Below, piece by piece: positions 44,601-55,952 of a stretch of 64,000 nucleotides of DNA (positions are counted from its first letter, which is position 1; each line of letters starts with the position of its first letter). Source of the DNA: Candidatus Bipolaricaulota bacterium (GTDB taxonomy: Bacteria > Bipolaricaulota > Bipolaricaulia > Bipolaricaulales > Bipolaricaulaceae); assembly GCA_025060415.1 (NCBI GenBank), contig JANXBT010000001.1:254313-318312 (forward strand). The letters are read 5' to 3'. The position numbers and the translations under genes are program-made. Below the pieces are notes generated by a model. The model worked only from the letters and a program-made list of their open reading frames with translations. It did not search any database and was not told the DNA's origin.

Positions 44601-44712
44601 AGTTGCGGGCTACATCGGGTAAAGGGGACGCCAAAACCTGGGTGGGGTTGTGAGTTAGCCTTTGCCGATAGCATGGCAATGCCCATCCTTTGTCCAAAAG
44701 CCAGGGGGTCTC

Positions 44713-44748
44713 ATGTAGATCTGCAAGGTCGCAACTGCTTCCGGTGAG
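44713..44748 (+). pseudogene. 5' stub of a duplicated spoVS
   Basis: The sequence ATGTAGATCTGCAAGGTCGC matches the real spoVS start (ATGCAGATCCTCAAGGTCGC) with a TAG in place of codon 2. The 30 bp before it also match the spoVS leader (CCAAAA then a G-run before the ATG). It breaks off after about 12 codons next to the dinB stub. Confidence 0.6.
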
Positions 44749-44749
44749 G

Positions 44750-44860
44750 TTAGCTGGATCCGGCCTCGATCGCCGGTTTTCCCCGCAGCTCCGGCCGGTC
44801 GGGCTGCTCCACGGCCGCGTAAAAGGCGTCCATGTCCACATGGAGGATCCAGCGGCCCAT
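44750..44860 (-). pseudogene. 5' stub of a duplicated dinB
   Basis: The 36-residue frame reads [19 protein letters not shown] followed by [10 protein letters not shown], nearly identical to dinB codons 1-30. It then diverges and stops (TAA at 44750-44752). The polymerase domains are missing, so it is dead. Its promoter boxes are intact. Confidence 0.85.
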
Positions 44861-44919
44861 CGCGCGATCCTAAGGTTTTCATGGGGCGGCGCAACGCCGG
44901 GATTGCCTTGGCCGGGCCG
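44761..44919. repeat. duplicate of the dinB start and upstream region
   Basis: This block aligns, in the same orientation, with about 43245-43411. It is nearly identical over the first dinB codons and then weaker through the intergenic promoter region (GATTGCC then CCGGGCC in both). The spoVS -35 box lies in the conserved end. Confidence 0.75.
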
Positions 44920-44931
44920 GACCGTTAGAAT
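44903..44931 (+). promoter_or_regulatory. promoter of the spoVS operon
   Basis: TTGCCT (44903-44908) and TAGAAT (44926-44931) are 17 nt apart. The leader is about 30 nt and ends in an AAGGAGG ribosome site. It is probably shared by argS and ftsY. Confidence 0.55.
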
Positions 44932-44968
44932 GGCGCGGCAAACCTTGACCAAAACCAAGGAGGCCAGC

Positions 44969-45229
44969 ATGCAGATCCTCAAGGTCGCAGCCACGTCCAA
45001 TCCCAAAGCGGTAGCGGGGGCCATCGCCGGGGCGTTGGAGGAGGACGGCATCGTCGAGGCCCACGCCATCGGGGCCGGCGCCGTGAACCAGGCCGTGAAG
45101 GCCATCGCCATTGCCCGCCGGCTCGTGGAGCGGGAAGGCGAGGCGGAGATCAAGGTCACCCCCGGCTTCATCGACGTGGAGATCGGGGGCGAGATCAAAA
45201 CCGGCATCCGCTTCGTCATCGAAAAGTAA
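44969..45229 (+). CDS. spoVS: stage V sporulation protein S family
   Basis: This is an 86-residue protein. The whole sequence matches SpoVS: MQILKVAATSNPKAVAGAIA, then HAIGAGAVNQAVKAIAIARR and FIDVEIGGEIKTGIRFVIEK. The AlbA-like fold is thought to bind nucleic acids. In Bacillus it affects spore coat assembly and septation. It is also common in non-sporing thermophiles, and no other sporulation gene is present here. argS starts at the base after its stop. Confidence 0.95.
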   Translation: MQILKVAATSNPKAVAGAIAGALEEDGIVEAHAIGAGAVNQAVKAIAIARRLVEREGEAEIKVTPGFIDVEIGGEIKTGIRFVIEK

Positions 45230-46870
45230 ATGCGCCTGGAGGCCCTGGTCCAGGAGTCCATCAAGGAGGCCCTGGACCGCCTGGGCCTGGCCCCCCCGGC
45301 CGAGATCCCCGTGGAGCGCCCCCCTCGGCCGGAGCTGGGGGACTTCACGTCGCGGGTGGCCTTCCTGCTCGCCAAGGAGACGGGAAGGTCCCCTCAGGAC
45401 TTGGCCCAGGCCCTGGCCCAAGCCCTGCGCCCCTTCCCCGCCTTTCGCGCGGTCCACGCGGTCCAAGGGTTCCTGAACTTCTCCCTGCGCCCGGAGACCC
45501 TGCACGGGGTCCTGCGGGCCATCCTGGCCGAGGGCCTCGCCTACGGGAAGAGCGGGGAAGGCCGGGGCCGCCGCCTCCAGGTGGAGTTCGTCTCCTCCAA
45601 CCCCACCGGCCCCCTCACCATCGGCCACGGCCGCCAAGCCGCCCTGGGCGACGTGTTGGCCAACCTCTTTGCGGATCTGGGCTTCCAGGTCATCCGCGAG
45701 TACTACCTCAACGACGAGGGCCGCCAGATCGAGCTCCTGGCGCAATCCCTCTGGGCCCGCTACCGCCAGGCCCTAGGCGACCCCCAGCCCATCCCGGAGG
45801 GCGGCTACCACGGGGACTACCTCGTGCCCATCGGCCAAGAGCTCGCCGAAAAGTTCGGCAACGCCTACCCCTGCTGGGATGCCCAGGCCAAAAGGGTTTT
45901 CCGGGACGAGGTCGTGCCCCGCATGCTCCGCCTCATCGAGGAGGACCTCGAGGCCATCGGCGTGCGCTTTGACGTCTGGACGCGGGAGGGGGAGATCATC
46001 CGCCGGGGCCTGGTGGACGAGGTCCTGCGCCTGTTGCGCGCGCGGGGGGCCCTCTACGAGAAGGACGGGGCGGTTTGGCTCTCCGCCAAGGCCCATGGGC
46101 TCGGCCGCGATCCCGTGCTCATCCGCTCCGACGGCACCCCCACCTACCTCATGGTGGACATCGCCTACCACCTGGACAAGTTCCGGCGGGGCTTCGACTG
46201 GGTGGTGGACGTCCAGGGCGCGGACCACGTCGAGGAGCAGCAGCAGGTGAAGCTGGCCCTCCGGCTTTTGGGCCTCCCCGAGGGCTTCCTCAGCTACTGC
46301 CTCCACCAGTTCGTGACCCTAAAGGGGGCGGAGGGGATCGAGAAGATGTCCACGCGGGCCGGCCGCTTCCTGCGCCTCAAGGACCTCGTGGACGAGGTAG
46401 GCCGCGACGCCACCCGCTACTTCATGGTCATGCGCAAGCCCGAAAGCCACCTCGTGTTCGACTTCGAGCTCGCCAAAAGGCAGAGCCTGGAGAACCCCGT
46501 CTACTACGTGCAGTACGCCCACACCCGCATCGCCTCCGTGTTCCGGGAGGCGGAGGGCCGCGGGGAGATGCCCGCGGACCTCCTCGCCGTGGACCTCGCT
46601 CCCCTCACCCAGCCCGAGGAGCTCCTCCTCATCCGCGAGCTCGACCGGTTCCCCGACGTGCTCAAGAAGGCCGCCTACGACTTCGCCCCCCACCTCCTCT
46701 GCGAATACCTGGAGGGCTTGGCCGGGATCTTCCACCCCTACTACGCGCGGGTGCGCGTCCTCGGGCAGGGGCCGGCCACGCCCGCGCGCCTGGCCCTCCT
46801 TGCGGGGGTGAAGCTTGTGCTCTTCCGGGGCCTCTCCCTCCTTGGGGTGCGCGCGCCCGAGCAGATGTGA
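45230..46870 (+). CDS. argS: arginyl-tRNA synthetase
   Basis: This is a 546-residue class I synthetase. The N-terminal additional domain covers residues 1-105. The HIGH-type motif reads PTGPLTIGHGRQAALGD, with Thr where the first His usually stands. YYLNDEGRQIELLAQS, VDVQGADHVEEQQQVK and the KMSK-type loop EKMSTRAGRF follow. The C-terminal DALR anticodon domain has NPVYYVQYAHTRIASVFRE and AGIFHPYYARVRVL. It charges the tRNA-Arg species, including the GCG isoacceptor in this window. The stop overlaps ftsY. Confidence 0.96.
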   Translation: MRLEALVQESIKEALDRLGLAPPAEIPVERPPRPELGDFTSRVAFLLAKETGRSPQDLAQALAQALRPFPAFRAVHAVQGFLNFSLRPETLHGVLRAILAEGLAYGKSGEGRGRRLQVEFVSSNPTGPLTIGHGRQAALGDVLANLFADLGFQVIREYYLNDEGRQIELLAQSLWARYRQALGDPQPIPEGGYHGDYLVPIGQELAEKFGNAYPCWDAQAKRVFRDEVVPRMLRLIEEDLEAIGVRFDVWTREGEIIRRGLVDEVLRLLRARGALYEKDGAVWLSAKAHGLGRDPVLIRSDGTPTYLMVDIAYHLDKFRRGFDWVVDVQGADHVEEQQQVKLALRLLGLPEGFLSYCLHQFVTLKGAEGIEKMSTRAGRFLRLKDLVDEVGRDATRYFMVMRKPESHLVFDFELAKRQSLENPVYYVQYAHTRIASVFREAEGRGEMPADLLAVDLAPLTQPEELLLIRELDRFPDVLKKAAYDFAPHLLCEYLEGLAGIFHPYYARVRVLGQGPATPARLALLAGVKLVLFRGLSLLGVRAPEQM

Positions 46871-47775
46871 CGGAGCGAAGCTTTTGGGAGAAGCTGAGGG
46901 CCGGGTTGGCCCGCACGCGGGAGGGGCTCCTGGGTCCCTTGCGCGCGGCCTTCCGCGGGGAAAAGGACGAGGCGCTCCTCCTGCGCCTGGAGGAGGTCCT
47001 CCTGGCGGCGGACGTGGGGCCGGAGGAGACGGCCCGCGTGGTGGCGGCCGTGGCCGAAAAGCTCCCCGGCCGCTGCGCCTGGGAGGAACTCCTCGCCTTG
47101 GTGGAGGCCGTGCTTCTGGAGGACCTGCGGGGGGCGGAGCGGGAGCTCGCCCTGCCTCCTGGGCTTTCCGTCCTCCTTTTTGTGGGCGTGAACGGCTCCG
47201 GGAAGACCACCACCGTGGCCAAGGTGGGGCGCTGGCTGCGGGCGGAGGGGCGGCGGCCCCTCCTGGTGGCGGCGGATACCTTCCGGGCCGCGGCCATCGA
47301 GCAGCTAAAGGAGCTGGGGGAGGCCGCGGGCCTGCCCGTGCTGGCCCACCGGCCTGGGGCGGACCCCGGCGCGGTGGTGCACGACGCGCTGGAGCACGCC
47401 CAAGCCTCCGGCTATGATGCCGTTTTGGTTGACACCGCCGGGCGGCTTCAGACGAAAAAACCGCTCATGGAGGAGCTGGGCAAGATCCGGAGGGTGGTGG
47501 AGAAGATGACGGGCCGGGCGCCCGCGGAGCGGATCCTCGTGGTGGACGCCACCGTGGGCCAGAACGCCATCTCCCAGGCCCAGCTCTTCCACGAAGCCGT
47601 GGGGCTCACCGGCCTTGCCCTCACCAAATTGGACGGGACGGCCCGGGGCGGCGCGGTCCTCCCGGTGGTGCGGGCCTTGCGCCTCCCCATCCTCTGGGTG
47701 GGCACGGGCAAGGACCTTGAGGACCTGGCCCCGTTCCGTGCCGCCGAGTTCGTCCGGGCCCTCCTTAGGGGGTGA
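46867..47775 (+). CDS. ftsY: signal recognition particle receptor FtsY
   Basis: This is a 302-residue SRP-type GTPase with a short N region (no long acidic A domain). Motifs are GVNGSGKTTTVAKVG (G1), DTFRAAAIEQLKELG, VDTAGRLQTKKPLMEELGKI (G3) and LTKLDGTARGGA (G4), ending in GTGKDLEDLAPF. It docks ribosome-SRP complexes to the membrane translocon. GTG 46867 overlaps the argS stop, and the ftsY stop lies at the ppdK start. Confidence 0.96.
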   Translation: MTERSFWEKLRAGLARTREGLLGPLRAAFRGEKDEALLLRLEEVLLAADVGPEETARVVAAVAEKLPGRCAWEELLALVEAVLLEDLRGAERELALPPGLSVLLFVGVNGSGKTTTVAKVGRWLRAEGRRPLLVAADTFRAAAIEQLKELGEAAGLPVLAHRPGADPGAVVHDALEHAQASGYDAVLVDTAGRLQTKKPLMEELGKIRRVVEKMTGRAPAERILVVDATVGQNAISQAQLFHEAVGLTGLALTKLDGTARGGAVLPVVRALRLPILWVGTGKDLEDLAPFRAAEFVRALLRG

Positions 47776-47777
47776 AA

Positions 47778-50510
<2,733 letters not shown>

Positions 50511-50522
50511 CGCCCCTTCCGC

Positions 50523-51464
50523 GTGCTGCGGTTCCTTCTGATCCGCACGGCGGCCATGGTCGCCACGGGGCTCGTGGTGGCCATGGCCGCCTTCATTGGG
50601 CTCACCGTGATCCCGGGCGATGCCGCCCGGCTCATGGTCGGGCCGGAGGCCACGCCCGAGCGCTACGAGGCGGCCCGCCGCGCCCTCGGCCTGGATCGGC
50701 CCTGGCACGCCCGCCTGGCGGACTGGCTCGGCCGGGCCCTGCGCGGCGACCTCGGCACCTCCTGGCGCTACCCGGGCTGGCCGGTGGCCGCCCTCCTGGG
50801 GCAGGGCCTCCAGGTCACGTTCCCCCTCGCCCTCCTGGCCACCCTCCTCGCCTTCCTTTTGGGCGGGCTGCTGGGGGTGGCGAGCGCGGCCCGCCTGGGC
50901 CAGCCCCAGGACCTCCTCCTTTCGGGCCTGGCCCAGCTCGGGCTCGCCCTCCCCGAGTTCTGGCTGGGGATCCTTTTCCTCCTCGTTTTCTCCGTGCGGC
51001 TCCAGCTCCTGCCCGCCACGGGCTTCCCCGGCTGGGAGGCGGAGCGGGCCTGGGCCCACCTCCTCCTCCCCGGCCTGACCCTCGCCCTCCCCCGCGTGGC
51101 CTACTTCGCCCGCCTGACCCGGGCCGTCCTCGCGGACCTCCTCGCCCTGGAGTTCGTGCGCACCGCCCGCGCCAAGGGCCTCCCCGAGGGGCGGGTGCTC
51201 TTTTGGCATGCCCTGCGCAACGCCCTCCTCCCCCTCACCGCGGCCCTGGGCCTCACCTTCGGCCGGCTTTTGGGCGGCGCCCTCGTGGTGGAGCGCGTCT
51301 TTTCCCTGCCGGGGCTGGGGAAGTACGCCCTCGAGGCGGCCCTGGGCCGGGACCTCCCCCTCCTCTTGGGGGTGGCCGTGCTGGTGGCCGCGGCCGTGAC
51401 CGCGGTCAGCACGGCCGCGGAGATCCTCTACGGGTTCCTGGACCCGCGGATCCGCGCCCCATGA
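50523..51464 (+). CDS. dppB: peptide/nickel-type ABC transporter permease DppB
   Basis: This 313-residue protein has six membrane helices. FLLIRTAAMVATGLVVAMAA, RRALGLDRPWHARLADWLG and the EAA loop FVRTARAKGLPEGRVLFWHA with LVVERVFSLPGLG are typical of DppB/OppB. It forms a heterodimer with DppC to pass oligopeptides or other small solutes inward. The GTG start is 12 bp after ppdK. No ATPase or binding protein gene adjoins; the family 5 binding protein at 2.8-5.3 kb is 45 kb away. Confidence 0.93.
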   Translation: MLRFLLIRTAAMVATGLVVAMAAFIGLTVIPGDAARLMVGPEATPERYEAARRALGLDRPWHARLADWLGRALRGDLGTSWRYPGWPVAALLGQGLQVTFPLALLATLLAFLLGGLLGVASAARLGQPQDLLLSGLAQLGLALPEFWLGILFLLVFSVRLQLLPATGFPGWEAERAWAHLLLPGLTLALPRVAYFARLTRAVLADLLALEFVRTARAKGLPEGRVLFWHALRNALLPLTAALGLTFGRLLGGALVVERVFSLPGLGKYALEAALGRDLPLLLGVAVLVAAAVTAVSTAAEILYGFLDPRIRAP

Positions 51465-52264
51465 GCCGGCTCGTTTTGGGGCTGGGCCTCACGGGCCTGG
51501 GCCTGCTCCTGGTGGTCCTCGGGGCCTTCTGGCTCCCCCACGAGGCGGAGGCCCTTTCCGGGCCTCCCCTGGCCCCGCCCTCCTGGGCCCACCCCTTCGG
51601 CACGGACTGGTTCGGCCGGGACGTCCTGTCCCGGGTCATGGCGGGCGGCCGGGCCAGCTGGGCCGTGGCCACCCTGGCCCTCGCCGCCGGCGGCACCCTG
51701 GGCACCCTCCTCGGCCTGGTCGCCGGCTACTTCCCAGGCCTCGGCGCCTCTCTCCTCCTCCGCGCGGCCGACGCCCTCCTCGCCTTTCCCCCCGTCCTCC
51801 TGGCCCTCCTTCTCGCCGTGCTCCTCGGCCCGGGCGTGCCCGGTGTGGCCGTGGCCCTCGCCCTCTTCAACCTCCCCTATTTCGCCCGGCTGGCCCACGC
51901 GGGAACCCTGGAGCTGCGCACGCGGGAGTTCGTCCTGGCCGCGCGCTCCCTGGGCGCCGGGCCCGGGCACATCCTCCTCCGCCACGCCCTGCCCAACCTC
52001 GCCTCGCCCCTCCTCGTCCAGGCCACCTTCTCCCTGGCCACCTCCCTCCTGGCGGAGGCCGCCCTTTCCTACCTGGGCCTGGGCGTGCCGCCGCCCCACC
52101 CCACGTGGGGGCGGATGCTGGGGGAGGCCCAAACCCACCTCTTTCGCTCGCCCTGGCCCGCCGTCTTCCCCGGGCTTGTGCTCACCGGCTCCGTGCTGGG
52201 CCTGAACCTGCTGGGCGATTTCCTGCGGGACCGGTTGGATCCGCGGCTGCGCCGGCTCCCCTAG
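51461..52264 (+). CDS. dppC: peptide/nickel-type ABC transporter permease DppC
   Basis: This is a 267-residue permease coupled to dppB (ATGA). HPFGTDWFGRDVLSRVMAGG is the DppC/OppC signature, and the EAA loop is FVLAARSLGAGPGHILLRHA. LAEAALSYLGLGVPPPHPTW and LGDFLRDRLDPRLR end the protein, as in the family. It needs two ATPase subunits and a binding protein encoded elsewhere. Confidence 0.93.
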   Translation: MSRLVLGLGLTGLGLLLVVLGAFWLPHEAEALSGPPLAPPSWAHPFGTDWFGRDVLSRVMAGGRASWAVATLALAAGGTLGTLLGLVAGYFPGLGASLLLRAADALLAFPPVLLALLLAVLLGPGVPGVAVALALFNLPYFARLAHAGTLELRTREFVLAARSLGAGPGHILLRHALPNLASPLLVQATFSLATSLLAEAALSYLGLGVPPPHPTWGRMLGEAQTHLFRSPWPAVFPGLVLTGSVLGLNLLGDFLRDRLDPRLRRLP

Positions 52265-52266
52265 TT

Positions 52267-52295
52267 TTGCGCGGCGCCGGAAGCCCGGCTATAGT
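52267..52295 (+). promoter_or_regulatory. promoter of glmU (leaderless)
   Basis: TTGCGC (52267-52272) and TATAGT (52290-52295) are exactly 17 nt apart. The GTG at 52305 lies 9 nt past the -10 box, at the expected start, and no ribosome site precedes it. Confidence 0.6.
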
Positions 52296-52304
52296 CTTTT
52301 TCGG

Positions 52305-53675
52305 GTGAACCCCTCTTTGGACGTTGTGGTCCTGGCGGCGGGCCGAGGAACGCGCATGCGTTCCGCCCGCCCCAAGGTGTTGCATCCCCTTTGCGGCCTG
52401 CCCCTCCTGGCCTACCCCCTGCGGGCGGCCCGGGCCCTGGCCCCCCGCCAGATCCTCGTGGTGGTCGCGCACGGCAAGGACGAGGTCCAAGCGGCGTTCT
52501 CCGCCTGGCCGGTGCGGTTCGTGGACCAGGGCGAACCCTTGGGCACGGGCCACGCCGTGCGTCAGGTTCAGGCGTACCTCGCGGCCCCGCGCTTCCTCGT
52601 CCTCCCCGGCGACGCCCCCCTGGTCCCGCCCGAGGCCCTGCAGGCCCTGGTGGAGCACCACTGCCGTGCTGGGGCCCTTGCCTCCTTCCTCACCTTCGCG
52701 CCCGCCGACCCCGGGCCCTACGGCCGGGTGGTGCGGGACGAGTCCGGCCGCCCGAAACGGATCGTGGAGGCCCGCGAGGCCTCGCCCGCGGAGCTCGCCC
52801 TGCGCGAGGTCAACGGCGGGGTGTGGTGCCTGGAGAACGTCCCCGCCCTCTGGGAGGCCCTGGCCCGGATCACCCCGGACAACGCCCAGGGCGAGTACTA
52901 CCTCACGGACCTCGTGGCCCTCCTCTACCCCCGGGTCGCCGCCCTCCTCTGGCCCCATCCCGAGGACCTCCTGGGCGTGAACGACCGCCGGGACCTGGCC
53001 CGCCTGGAGGGGGTCCTGCGCGCCCGCATCCTCGAGGCCTGGATGCGGGAGGGGGTGAGCGTGCCCGACCCCAGCGCGGTGTACCCCGGGCCGGACGCGC
53101 GCGTGGCCCCCGACGCCCTCCTCCTGCCTGGCACCTTCCTGTACGGGGAGACGGAGGTCGGCCCCAACTGCGTGATCGGCCCGCAGGCCTACCTGGTGGA
53201 CGCCAAGGTGGCGGAGGGGGCGCGCATCTGGTACTCCGTGGTGGAGGGGGCCTGGGTGGGGGCGGGCGCCCAAATCGGGCCCTTCGCCCACCTGCGGGCG
53301 GGGGCGCGCATCGGGGCCCGGGCCCGCATCGGTAACTTCGTGGAGGTCAAGGCCTCCCAAATCGGGGAGGGCACGAAGGCCCTGCACCTGGCGTACATCG
53401 GGGATGCGGAGGTGGGGCCGGGCGCGAACATCGGGGCCGGCGCCATCACCTGCAACTTCCAACCGGGCAAACCCGAGAAGTTCCGCACGGAGATCGGCGC
53501 GGGCGCGTTCATCGGCAGCAACGCCTGCCTCATCGCGCCCCTCCGCATCGGGGAGGGCGCGGTGGTGGGCGCGGGCTCCGTCATCACCGAGGACGTGCCG
53601 CCCTACGCCCTGGCCCTAGCGCGCAGCCCCCAGGTGGTGAAGCCCGATTGGGCCCGGCGCTTGGAGGAACGATGA
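52305..53675 (+). CDS. glmU: bifunctional GlmU: N-acetyltransferase / UDP-GlcNAc pyrophosphorylase
   Basis: This is a 456-residue enzyme. The uridyltransferase domain (residues 1-230) has VVLAAGRGTRMRSARPKVLH, LPGDAPL and LREVNGGVWCLENV. The left-handed beta-helix (residues 255-440) shows hexapeptide rungs and the acetyltransferase residues in GNFVEVKASQIGEGTKALHL, AYIGDAEVGPGANIGAGAIT and NFQPGKPEKFRTEIGAGAFI. It makes UDP-GlcNAc for peptidoglycan and, if diderm, LPS. It is the first gene of a seven-gene run and overlaps prs (ATGA). Confidence 0.96.
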   Translation: MNPSLDVVVLAAGRGTRMRSARPKVLHPLCGLPLLAYPLRAARALAPRQILVVVAHGKDEVQAAFSAWPVRFVDQGEPLGTGHAVRQVQAYLAAPRFLVLPGDAPLVPPEALQALVEHHCRAGALASFLTFAPADPGPYGRVVRDESGRPKRIVEAREASPAELALREVNGGVWCLENVPALWEALARITPDNAQGEYYLTDLVALLYPRVAALLWPHPEDLLGVNDRRDLARLEGVLRARILEAWMREGVSVPDPSAVYPGPDARVAPDALLLPGTFLYGETEVGPNCVIGPQAYLVDAKVAEGARIWYSVVEGAWVGAGAQIGPFAHLRAGARIGARARIGNFVEVKASQIGEGTKALHLAYIGDAEVGPGANIGAGAITCNFQPGKPEKFRTEIGAGAFIGSNACLIAPLRIGEGAVVGAGSVITEDVPPYALALARSPQVVKPDWARRLEER

Positions 53676-54694
53676 GCCTGTCCACGAACCTGCGGATCCT
53701 CGCGGGAAGCGCCAGCCTCCCCCTGGCCCAGGCCATCGCCCTGGAGCTTGGGGTGGAGCTGTGCGAGGCGGATCTTCCGGACCCCAAAAGCGGGGAGCGG
53801 CGGTACACCCCGGGCCGGTTCCCCGACGGGGAGATCCGCGTGCAGATCCAGCAGAGCGTGCGGGGAAAGGACGTGTTCGTCATCCAGTCCACCTGCCCTC
53901 CGGTGAACGACCACCTCATGGAGCTCCTGCTCCTTGTGGACGCCCTCAAGCGCGCGTCCGCCCGCATGGTGTGCGCGGTGATCCCCTACTTCGGGTACGC
54001 CCGGCAGGACCGGAAGAAGACGGGCCGGGTGCCCATCTCCGCCCGCCTGGTGGCCAACCTCCTGGAGACCGCGGGCGTGGACCGCGTGGTGACCCTGGAG
54101 CTCCACGCCGGCCAGATCCAGGGCTTTTTCAACGTGCCCGTGGATCACCTGCGCATCGACCCCCTCCTCCATCGGCACATCCTCGCCCACCACCCCGAGT
54201 GGACGGAGGACCTGGTGGTGGCCGCGCCCGACCTGGGCGGGGTCTGGCGGGCCCGCCGGCTGGGGAAGCTCTTCGACCGCCCGCTGGCGGTGGTGGTCAC
54301 CTACCGCAGCGAGCGGGGGGAGAAGGCCCGGCTCCCCGCGGGCGAGATCCGCCAGCAGGTGATCGGCGACGTGCGCGGGAAGCGCGTCCTCCTTGTGGAC
54401 GACATCCTGGCCACGGGCGGCACCCTGGCGGAGGCGGCCCAGGCCTTGGTGGAGGCGGGCGCGCGGGAGGTCTACGCGGCCTGCGCCCACGGGCTGTTCG
54501 TGGGCGAGGCCCTGAGCACCCTGGAGCGCGCGCCCTTGCGCCAGGTTTTGGTCACCGATAGCATCGCCCTCCGTGACGAGGTGCGGCGGCACCCCAAGGT
54601 GGAAGTGGTGTCCATCGTGCGGTTCCTCGCGGACGCCATCCGCCGCATCTACCAGCACGAGTCCATAACGGAGTTTCTCGCCTACGGTCCCTGA
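53672..54694 (+). CDS. prs: ribose-phosphate pyrophosphokinase
   Basis: This is a 340-residue enzyme, slightly longer than usual. RILAGSASLPLAQAIALELG, FPDGEIRVQIQQSVRGKDVF, PYFGYARQDRKKTGRVPISA, the Mg site LELHAGQIQGFFNVPVDHL and the PRPP loop LLVDDILATGGTL are present. It makes PRPP from ribose 5-phosphate and ATP. The glmU-prs-rplY-pth order is a familiar bacterial arrangement. Confidence 0.96.
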   Translation: MSLSTNLRILAGSASLPLAQAIALELGVELCEADLPDPKSGERRYTPGRFPDGEIRVQIQQSVRGKDVFVIQSTCPPVNDHLMELLLLVDALKRASARMVCAVIPYFGYARQDRKKTGRVPISARLVANLLETAGVDRVVTLELHAGQIQGFFNVPVDHLRIDPLLHRHILAHHPEWTEDLVVAAPDLGGVWRARRLGKLFDRPLAVVVTYRSERGEKARLPAGEIRQQVIGDVRGKRVLLVDDILATGGTLAEAAQALVEAGAREVYAACAHGLFVGEALSTLERAPLRQVLVTDSIALRDEVRRHPKVEVVSIVRFLADAIRRIYQHESITEFLAYGP

Positions 54695-54704
54695 GGAGGG
54701 AGCG

Positions 54705-55367
54705 ATGATCACGGTGCAGGCCAGACCCCGGTCCCGGAAGGAGAAGGCCCGCGCCCTGCGGCGGCAGGGCCTCATCCCCGCCGTGCTCTACGGGGCCCAC
54801 CTCGATCCCGTGCACGTGGCCCTGCGGGAAAAGGACGTGCAGGCCCTCTTTAGCCGCATCACCCGCTCCACCATGGTGGAGCTCCAGGTGGATGGCCAGG
54901 TCTACCGCGTGTTCGTGAAGGACGTGCAGGTGGACCCCATCACCCTGAAGTTCCTGCACCTGGATTTCTACGTGCCCGAGCCGGGCCGGCCCCTGGAGAT
55001 CGCCATCCCCGTGCGGCTGGAGGGCGAGGCCCCGGGCGTCAAGGCCGGCGGCGTCCTGGAGCTGGTGCACACGGAGATCCCCGTGGAGGCCCCGCCGGAA
55101 AAGATCCCGCCCTACCTCACGGTGGACGTCTCCAAGCTTGGCCTGGACGAGGCCATCCTGGTGCGGGACATCCCCTGGCCCGAGGGCGTGCGGCCGCTCC
55201 TGCCGCCCGAGGACGCGGTGGTCGTCGTGGTGCCGCCGAAGGTGGAGGCGGCCGCGGCGCCGGCGGAGGCCGCTCCGGCCGCCCCGGCCGCGCCCACGCC
55301 GCCCCCGACCCCCGCCAAGCCGGAGGCCAAGCCCGAGCCCAAGCCCAAGCCGGAGAAGAAGGGTTGA
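54705..55367 (+). CDS. rplY: 50S ribosomal protein L25/general stress protein Ctc
   Basis: This 220-residue protein has the L25 N-terminal 5S rRNA-binding domain (ARPRSRKEKARALRRQGLIP, VLYGAHLDP) and a second beta domain (RLEGEAPGVKAGGVLEL) as in TL5/Ctc proteins. A Pro/Ala/Lys/Glu-rich tail of about 45 residues follows. GGAGGG precedes the ATG. The stop overlaps the pth start (TTGA). Confidence 0.95.
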   Translation: MITVQARPRSRKEKARALRRQGLIPAVLYGAHLDPVHVALREKDVQALFSRITRSTMVELQVDGQVYRVFVKDVQVDPITLKFLHLDFYVPEPGRPLEIAIPVRLEGEAPGVKAGGVLELVHTEIPVEAPPEKIPPYLTVDVSKLGLDEAILVRDIPWPEGVRPLLPPEDAVVVVVPPKVEAAAAPAEAAPAAPAAPTPPPTPAKPEAKPEPKPKPEKKG

Positions 55368-55930
55368 GGGCGGTCGTCGGCCTCGGCAACCCCGGCCCGG
55401 AGTACGCGGCCACCCGCCACAACCTCGGCTTTTGGGTCCTCAACCGGCTCCTCGCCCAGGGGCGGTGGCGGGTCCAGCGCTTCCCCTGGGGCGAGGTGTT
55501 CCGCCAAGGCGAGGCCGCCCTCCTGCGGCCCCTCACGTTCATGAACCTGTCCGGCCAGGCCGTGGCCGCGCTCCTGCAACGCTTCCCCCTCGCCCCGGGG
55601 GACCTCCTTGTGGTGTACGACGATGTGGACCTGCCCCTGGGCGAGGTGCGGCTGCGCCCCCGGGGCGGGCCGGGCAGCCACCGCGGGATGCAGTCGGTTC
55701 TGGCGGCCCTGGGCACGGAGGAGGTGCCGCGGTTGCGGATCGGCATCGGCCCGGCCCCGCCCGGGCAGGACCTCGCGGCCTTCGTCCTTGCGCCCCCTCC
55801 GCCCGAGGAGGTCCCCGTGCTGGAGCGGGCCTGCGACCGGGCGGCGGAGCTCGCCCGCCTTTTCCTCTTCCAGGGGCTTCGCGCCGCCCTGGACGCCTAC
55901 TCCCGGAACCCCGCGGCCCCCCCGGTATAA
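55364..55930 (+). CDS. pth: peptidyl-tRNA hydrolase
   Basis: This is a 188-residue enzyme starting at TTG 55364, overlapping the rplY stop. [20 protein letters not shown] holds the substrate-binding Asn9 and catalytic His19. [35 protein letters not shown] with the catalytic Asp and GSHRGMQS complete the family. It frees tRNA from prematurely released peptidyl-tRNA. Confidence 0.96.
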   Translation: MRAVVGLGNPGPEYAATRHNLGFWVLNRLLAQGRWRVQRFPWGEVFRQGEAALLRPLTFMNLSGQAVAALLQRFPLAPGDLLVVYDDVDLPLGEVRLRPRGGPGSHRGMQSVLAALGTEEVPRLRIGIGPAPPGQDLAAFVLAPPPPEEVPVLERACDRAAELARLFLFQGLRAALDAYSRNPAAPPV

Positions 55931-55931
55931 T
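55926..55931 (+). promoter_or_regulatory. possible -10 box of clpC
   Basis: A perfect TATAAT at the end of pth is followed by AAGGAG and the clpC ATG 22 nt later. No good -35 is seen at 17 nt. It may give clpC its own transcript in addition to the operon. Confidence 0.3.
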
Positions 55932-55952
55932 CGCCCGCAAGGAGCGCCCTCC

